DNA of 46,645 bases from Clostridium sp. (GTDB lineage: Bacteria > Bacillota > Clostridia > Clostridiales > Clostridiaceae): positions 1 through 46,645 of the forward strand of contig NZ_JAPFDR010000022.1 of the NCBI RefSeq assembly GCF_026168755.1, read 5' to 3'. Each line of letters begins with the position of its first letter. Within the stretch, counting starts at the first letter, position 1. Positions 42,644-46,645 of this stretch are shown piece by piece. The position numbers and the translations under genes are program-made. The notes under the pieces are model-generated. The model worked only from the letters and a program-made list of their open reading frames with translations, did no database searches and had not been told where the DNA came from.

Positions 42644-44620
42644 GTGAAAAATTTACAAGAGATAAAGAGTAATCAACAAAGTAAATATGATGAAATAATA
42701 GAATATCTTAGCCAAGATAATGGGTATTGGTTAAATAATGATAAGTGGGATGTTACGAAAGATTTCTTTATTGGGAAAGTAATAAGAAATATTAGATATA
42801 TAAATTTTTCAAATATAAGTAATGAAGTGGTAAAAAATGAATTAAAGTTCTATTTTATTTATAGTTTTAAAAATAATTTACTTAAAAGTTCTTATATAGC
42901 TTGTTTATCTTCATCATTGAAACATTTCAATAGTTTCTTAAATAAGAATTATTCAAAATATAAAAGTTTTAATGATGTAGATACAAATAATTTTAAATTT
43001 AAGTTTAAAGATTACCTTGTAGAAGTAGGATTTAAGATATCAGACAAAGGCAAAATCAACGCTTATGAAATGAATAATATCATATATGTTTTAGATTTTA
43101 TCAAAGATTTCTACGATGATAGAGAAGAAACTGAAAAAGATATATGGTATTCAAAGAACATTGTAGGTGCTAAAATTCCTGCAAGTGGAGCGGTTACAGG
43201 AACGTACAATTCTATTAACTTTACTAAAATACCAGCCTATTATAGAGGAACTGTAAAAAGATATTTTAAAACAATTATAACTAAAAAAAGTTGGAATCAT
43301 TGTTTTCAAATATTAAATAATTTGAATTATTTCTTTGAAAAATTTTATTCAAATGGATATACAGATGGGTTTATAGAAAGCCTATCAAGACAAGATATAG
43401 AAAACTATATATATTGGGTTAATAATGATTATAAAGATAAAAATGCTACTTATAAAAGTAAGTTTATATCTTATATCAGAACGTTTTTGGAATATATTCA
43501 AATAGCTCAATATGACAAAGCTCCTCAAAAAGAAGTATCATTTATTATATTTCAAGATGATATTCCTAAAAGAGAACTAAATAAAGATGAAGTAAAAAAG
43601 GCAAAGTTTGTTCCAGAGCCTATCTTAAAGCAATTAGATAGTAATATTATGGATTTAGATAGACCACAGTTTATACCTATTTATATTTTACTTCGTGAAA
43701 CGGGTTGGCGTGGAACTGATATATTAAATCTTAGATATGATAATTGTTTAGAACAAATATGGAATAACAAAGAAGAAAAATATAACTACTATCTTTGCGG
43801 AGAAATAACTAAAACGGGTATAGCACAACTTAAAATTCCTATAAGAGATAAAGTTGCGGAAATGGTTCAAAAATCTATTGATAAAGCAAAAGAATTAAGC
43901 ACAGAAGAAAATAATCCTAAGAAGTATTTGTTTAACACTTATGAAGGTAAATTAAAAGGAAAACCGTTAGCGAAGCAAACTTTACTAAATACAATTAAAA
44001 GGTTAATTGTTCAAAAAGATATTAGAGATGCTAATGGTGAATTATATCATTTCAGACTTCATTCTCTAAGACATACAAGAGCTAAAGAGTATGTAGAGCA
44101 AGGTATGGGAATAAGTGTTATACAACAGATTTTAGGACATCAAAGTTTACAAATGACAGTTCATTATGCTACTGTTTCGGAAAATGTATTATATGAAAAA
44201 TGGAAGAATACAGAGGATTTAGAACTGTTTAAAGTTGACACTACGAATAATGAACTTATAGAAGTAGATACATCTTCTACTGAAGGTGAAAATCTTATTA
44301 GATATGAATATGTTAAAAAGAATTTAGATGCAGTAAGAGTGCCTTTTGGAGTATGCTTTAAAGCCTCTAAATTGCCTTGTAAGCAACAGATGAACCATTG
44401 CCTAACTTGTGCAAGTTTCTGTACTACGATTGAAAATATACCTGAATATGAAGAAGAAATTGAAAAGGTTAAGCAACAAATTGAAATAAGTAATAGATGT
44501 GGTAGAGAACTTTGGGCTGAAAAGAATAGTCAATATTTACGTGTATTGGAAGAAACCCTACAAAAGATAAAGGAACAAAAGTTAGTTCATAAAAACGGTA
44601 AGTCAAGAGAGGATTCATGA
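42644..44620 (+). CDS. tnpB: Tyrosine recombinase, Tn554 TnpB-like
   Basis: About 658 residues. A long N-terminal region with a core-binding domain (to about 330) is followed by a tyrosine-recombinase domain: Arg in LLRETGWRGTDILNL, LHSLRHTRAKEYV (HxxR), LGHQSLQMTVHYATV (His and Tyr nucleophile). The C-terminus has a Cys cluster (FGVCFKASKLPCKQQMNHCLTCASFCTT), as in TnpB, and a final coiled coil. GTG 42644 fits the AAGGGG site nine bases upstream; ATG 42635 abuts that site. It overlaps the first codon of tnpC. Confidence 0.9.
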   Translation: MKNLQEIKSNQQSKYDEIIEYLSQDNGYWLNNDKWDVTKDFFIGKVIRNIRYINFSNISNEVVKNELKFYFIYSFKNNLLKSSYIACLSSSLKHFNSFLNKNYSKYKSFNDVDTNNFKFKFKDYLVEVGFKISDKGKINAYEMNNIIYVLDFIKDFYDDREETEKDIWYSKNIVGAKIPASGAVTGTYNSINFTKIPAYYRGTVKRYFKTIITKKSWNHCFQILNNLNYFFEKFYSNGYTDGFIESLSRQDIENYIYWVNNDYKDKNATYKSKFISYIRTFLEYIQIAQYDKAPQKEVSFIIFQDDIPKRELNKDEVKKAKFVPEPILKQLDSNIMDLDRPQFIPIYILLRETGWRGTDILNLRYDNCLEQIWNNKEEKYNYYLCGEITKTGIAQLKIPIRDKVAEMVQKSIDKAKELSTEENNPKKYLFNTYEGKLKGKPLAKQTLLNTIKRLIVQKDIRDANGELYHFRLHSLRHTRAKEYVEQGMGISVIQQILGHQSLQMTVHYATVSENVLYEKWKNTEDLELFKVDTTNNELIEVDTSSTEGENLIRYEYVKKNLDAVRVPFGVCFKASKLPCKQQMNHCLTCASFCTTIENIPEYEEEIEKVKQQIEISNRCGRELWAEKNSQYLRVLEETLQKIKEQKLVHKNGKSREDS

Positions 44621-44994
44621 TGCCTGGAAGCACTAAAGGATTAAGAGAGTATGCAAAACAGAAAAGTAAAATAACTTTAGAAAAAGTTGATAAAGCTATT
44701 AGAGAACTTTCGTTATCGGAACAAAAAATTAACTTTAATAGTGTTTCTCAGTTAAGTGGAGTATCTAAAACTTATCTTTATAACAATGAAGAAGTTAAAA
44801 ATAGAATCGAGGAGCTTCGTCAGAAGCAACTAAGTAAAACTATGAACAAAAGAGCTAAGTATGATAAAACTTCTAAATCAAAGGATATTATTATATTAGC
44901 TAAAGATAAAAAAATAAAAGAATTAGAACAAGAAAATAAAAAGCTCAAAGAACAATTAGAAGTTCTTAGAGGTAAATTGTATGAAAAAATGTAG
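44617..44994 (+). CDS. tnpC: TnpC-like DUF6262 accessory protein
   Basis: 125 residues, the same length as Tn554 TnpC. An N-terminal helix-turn-helix-like part (INFNSVSQLSGVSKTYLYNNEEVKNRIEEL) is followed by a basic linker and a C-terminal coiled coil (KDKKIKELEQENKKLKEQLEVL). TnpC affects orientation and efficiency of Tn554 transposition. Its start overlaps the tnpB stop (ATGATG). Its stop codon lies inside the hairpin at 44991. Confidence 0.87.
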   Translation: MMPGSTKGLREYAKQKSKITLEKVDKAIRELSLSEQKINFNSVSQLSGVSKTYLYNNEEVKNRIEELRQKQLSKTMNKRAKYDKTSKSKDIIILAKDKKIKELEQENKKLKEQLEVLRGKLYEKM

Positions 44995-45019
44995 ACTACA
45001 TTGTTTATATGTAGTCTAC
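44991..45019. repeat. Hairpin spanning the tnpC stop codon
   Basis: GTAGACTACAT (44991-45001) and ATGTAGTCTAC (45009-45019) form a perfect 11-bp stem with a 7-base loop. There is no T-run, so it is not a typical terminator. It may mark the right end of the element or be a regulatory structure. Confidence 0.6.
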
Positions 45020-45043
45020 GTATAAAATAAGTAAATTACGTCT

Positions 45044-45061
45044 GTGTACAAGCATGTACAC
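45044..45061. repeat. Short palindrome before cls
   Basis: GTGTACA-AGCA-TGTACAC, two perfect 7-base arms around a 4-base spacer, 26 bases before the cls start. It could be a recombinase core/arm site, an operator of cls, or neither. Confidence 0.4.
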
Positions 45062-45086
45062 GAGATATACAAAGGAGATGAATAAA

Positions 45087-46511
45087 GTGTTTAAATTTTT
45101 AACTGTGTTAATACATATTATAAACTTATTAACCATAGTTTATATGATATTTAAGGAAAGACGTTCTCCTAATAATATTATAGCTTGGACATTAATTTTA
45201 TACATAGCACCTTTTATAGGATTTATAGTATTTTTACTTGTTGGAAGAAAAATGAATAAATCAAATATGTTTGGAATTAAAAATGCAGAAGCAAAAGTTC
45301 TAGAGAAATATAATAGACAAGTAAAAGAAAGAAGCCAAATACCAGTAGAAAATATTGATATGATAATGGCTTTAGAAACTATAGATTATTCACCATATAG
45401 AAATGATAATGAAGTTTGCATGTATTCAGATGGAAAAGAATTTTTTGATGAATTACTTAAAAGTCTTAATAAAGCTAAAAAAAGCATAAATATAGAGTTT
45501 TATATATTTAAAAATGATGAAATAGGAACAAAGATATTAGATATATTAGAAGAAAAAGCTAAAAATGGAGTTGAAGTCAGATTATTATATGATTCTGTTG
45601 GAAGTAGATTGTTGAACAGAGATGTATTAAAGAAATTAAAAGCGGTTGGTGGAAAAACTGGGGAGTTCTTTCCGTCTTGGTTAAAGTTTATTAATCTTAA
45701 CATGAACTTTAGAAATCATAGAAAAATAGTTGTTATAGATAATAAAGTTGGATTTATTGGTGGATTCAATGTTGGAGATGAATATTTAGGAAATAGTGAA
45801 AAGTTTGGATATTGGAGAGATACTCATATTAAGTTTAAGGGAAGTGCAGTAAAAGATTTAAACTTAAGATTTTTAGCCGATTGGAGATATGCAACCAAAG
45901 AAGAAGTAGATTTAAGTTATGTATTGGAAGTTAGTGATGAAAATATTGGAGAACCTAATACAGGAATGCAAATAGTATCAAGCGGGCCGAATTTAAGTGA
46001 TAGATATGAAATTAAGTTAGCATATCTAAAAATGATTCAAAGAGCTAAAGAATATTTATATATTCAATCACCTTATTTAATTATTGATAAAAGCATAGCA
46101 GATAGTTTAAAATTAGCTTCAGCATCAGGAGTTGATGTAAGAATAATGATACCAGGAAAGGGCGATCATCCCTTTGTATATTGGGCAAATTTAGTTTATG
46201 CTGGAGAATTATTAGAATACGGAATTAAAATATATCATTACGATAAAAACGCTTTTCTTCATGCTAAGACTATAGTTATCGATGATGAAATTTGTTCAAT
46301 AGGAACGGCTAATATGGATACTAGAAGCTTTGAATTAAACTTTGAAGTTAATGCTTTTATTTATTCAGAAGCTATATCAAAACAGCAAAAGAATGAATTC
46401 GAAAAAGATATATCAAAATGTGAAGAATTAACATTAGAAAAATATCAAAATAGAAGTAGAGTAGTAAAGATCAAAGAATCACTATCTAGACTATTCTCCG
46501 ACATATTATAA
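45087..46511 (+). CDS. cls: Cardiolipin synthase
   Basis: A 474-residue phospholipase-D-superfamily enzyme that joins two phosphatidylglycerols into cardiolipin plus glycerol. Two N-terminal membrane helices (about 3-20 and 30-52) are followed by two PLD domains with HKD motifs: RNHRKIVVIDNKVGFIGGFNVGDEYLG and FLHAKTIVIDDEICSIGTANMDTRSF. GTG 45087 lies nine bases after AAAGGAG; ATG 45078 abuts that site. The promoter region is only about 90 bases after tnpC, so transcription may now come through the transposon genes. Confidence 0.94.
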   Translation: MFKFLTVLIHIINLLTIVYMIFKERRSPNNIIAWTLILYIAPFIGFIVFLLVGRKMNKSNMFGIKNAEAKVLEKYNRQVKERSQIPVENIDMIMALETIDYSPYRNDNEVCMYSDGKEFFDELLKSLNKAKKSINIEFYIFKNDEIGTKILDILEEKAKNGVEVRLLYDSVGSRLLNRDVLKKLKAVGGKTGEFFPSWLKFINLNMNFRNHRKIVVIDNKVGFIGGFNVGDEYLGNSEKFGYWRDTHIKFKGSAVKDLNLRFLADWRYATKEEVDLSYVLEVSDENIGEPNTGMQIVSSGPNLSDRYEIKLAYLKMIQRAKEYLYIQSPYLIIDKSIADSLKLASASGVDVRIMIPGKGDHPFVYWANLVYAGELLEYGIKIYHYDKNAFLHAKTIVIDDEICSIGTANMDTRSFELNFEVNAFIYSEAISKQQKNEFEKDISKCEELTLEKYQNRSRVVKIKESLSRLFSDIL

Positions 46512-46645
46512 CTAAATTGTTCGTTAGAGCTTGAATGCCGTGATGCCGAAAAAATTGATTATATAATCTCCAGGAAGGAATATAATTTCACTAAGAATTT
46601 ATATTATTATTTCCATAAAATCTACTAAAGCTTCGAAGCTCCTAA

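Larger units (their letters stand above)
41509..44994 (+). mobile_element. Tn554-family transposition unit (tnpA-tnpB-tnpC)
   Basis: Three overlapping genes of 377, about 658 and about 125 residues match the lengths and order of Tn554 tnpA (361), tnpB (630) and tnpC (125). All catalytic residues look intact. Arginine codons CGA and CGT are frequent here (five CGA in tnpA alone) while the flanking genes use AGA almost only, which supports a foreign origin. No resistance or other cargo gene follows. Tn554 elements have no terminal inverted repeats and make no target duplication, so the exact ends cannot be read from one sequence; the coordinates cover only the genes. Confidence 0.8.

Overview
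The window looks like chromosomal DNA from a spore-forming Clostridium-type Firmicute. It is very AT-rich, uses AGA almost exclusively for arginine, has strong purine-rich ribosome binding sites, and carries spore-coat genes (cotJABC), a BclA-like collagen protein, a clostridial DUF5685/J-domain pair and FeoAB. No rRNA, tRNA, CRISPR array or prophage was seen.

Layout. 1-8.2 kb: cell-wall amidase (-), DUF4358 lipoprotein (+), secreted 3D-domain protein (-), a decayed Spo0E-like gene, then DUF5685, a J-domain protein and a membrane protein (+). A 633-residue glutamine synthetase (-) faces a tiny zinc-ribbon gene and a small membrane protein (+). 8.2-13 kb: AI-2E family permease (-), a 50-residue unknown, two membrane proteins and a GT2/TPR glycosyltransferase (+). 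13-16.1 kb: nadA-nadB-nadC (-), the de novo pathway from aspartate to nicotinate mononucleotide, behind a perfect 18-bp palindrome. 16.3-19.4 kb: an AlgI-like O-acyltransferase with a DHHW partner (+) and a NUDIX hydrolase (-). 19.6-26.1 kb: a spore-surface neighbourhood with a collagen-like protein, a DUF1002 protein, an HI0933-family flavoprotein, cotJABC and an Asn/Ser-rich unknown. 26.2-29.2 kb: FUSC-type membrane protein and a ComEC-like metallo-hydrolase. 29.2-32.3 kb: DtxR-family regulator divergent from feoA-feoB. 32.5-34.4 kb: Dabb protein, APH-type kinase and nitroreductase. 34.6-41.2 kb: alpha-galactosidase, AraC regulator and a sugar ABC importer without its ATPase. 41.5-45.0 kb: a compact Tn554-family tnpA-tnpB-tnpC unit. 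45.1-46.5 kb: cardiolipin synthase.

The alpha-galactosidase and the ABC importer appear to form one regulon. A 15-base motif (AACATTTAGACATGT) occurs exactly upstream of both, a degenerate copy sits at the AraC start, and each promoter also has a cre-like site. FeoAB is preceded by a DtxR-box-like core next to its probable regulator. Three minus-strand genes (amidase, 3D protein, DtxR regulator) have an excellent Shine-Dalgarno with no ATG, GTG or TTG at working distance; ATA, CTG and ATA respectively lie exactly eight bases downstream, which suggests rare start codons.

The parts least explained by known biology are the DUF5685/J-domain/membrane-protein trio, the repeated-motif leader before the acyltransferase operon, the compact Tn554-like unit abutting cls, and the small genes at 7562 and 9733.
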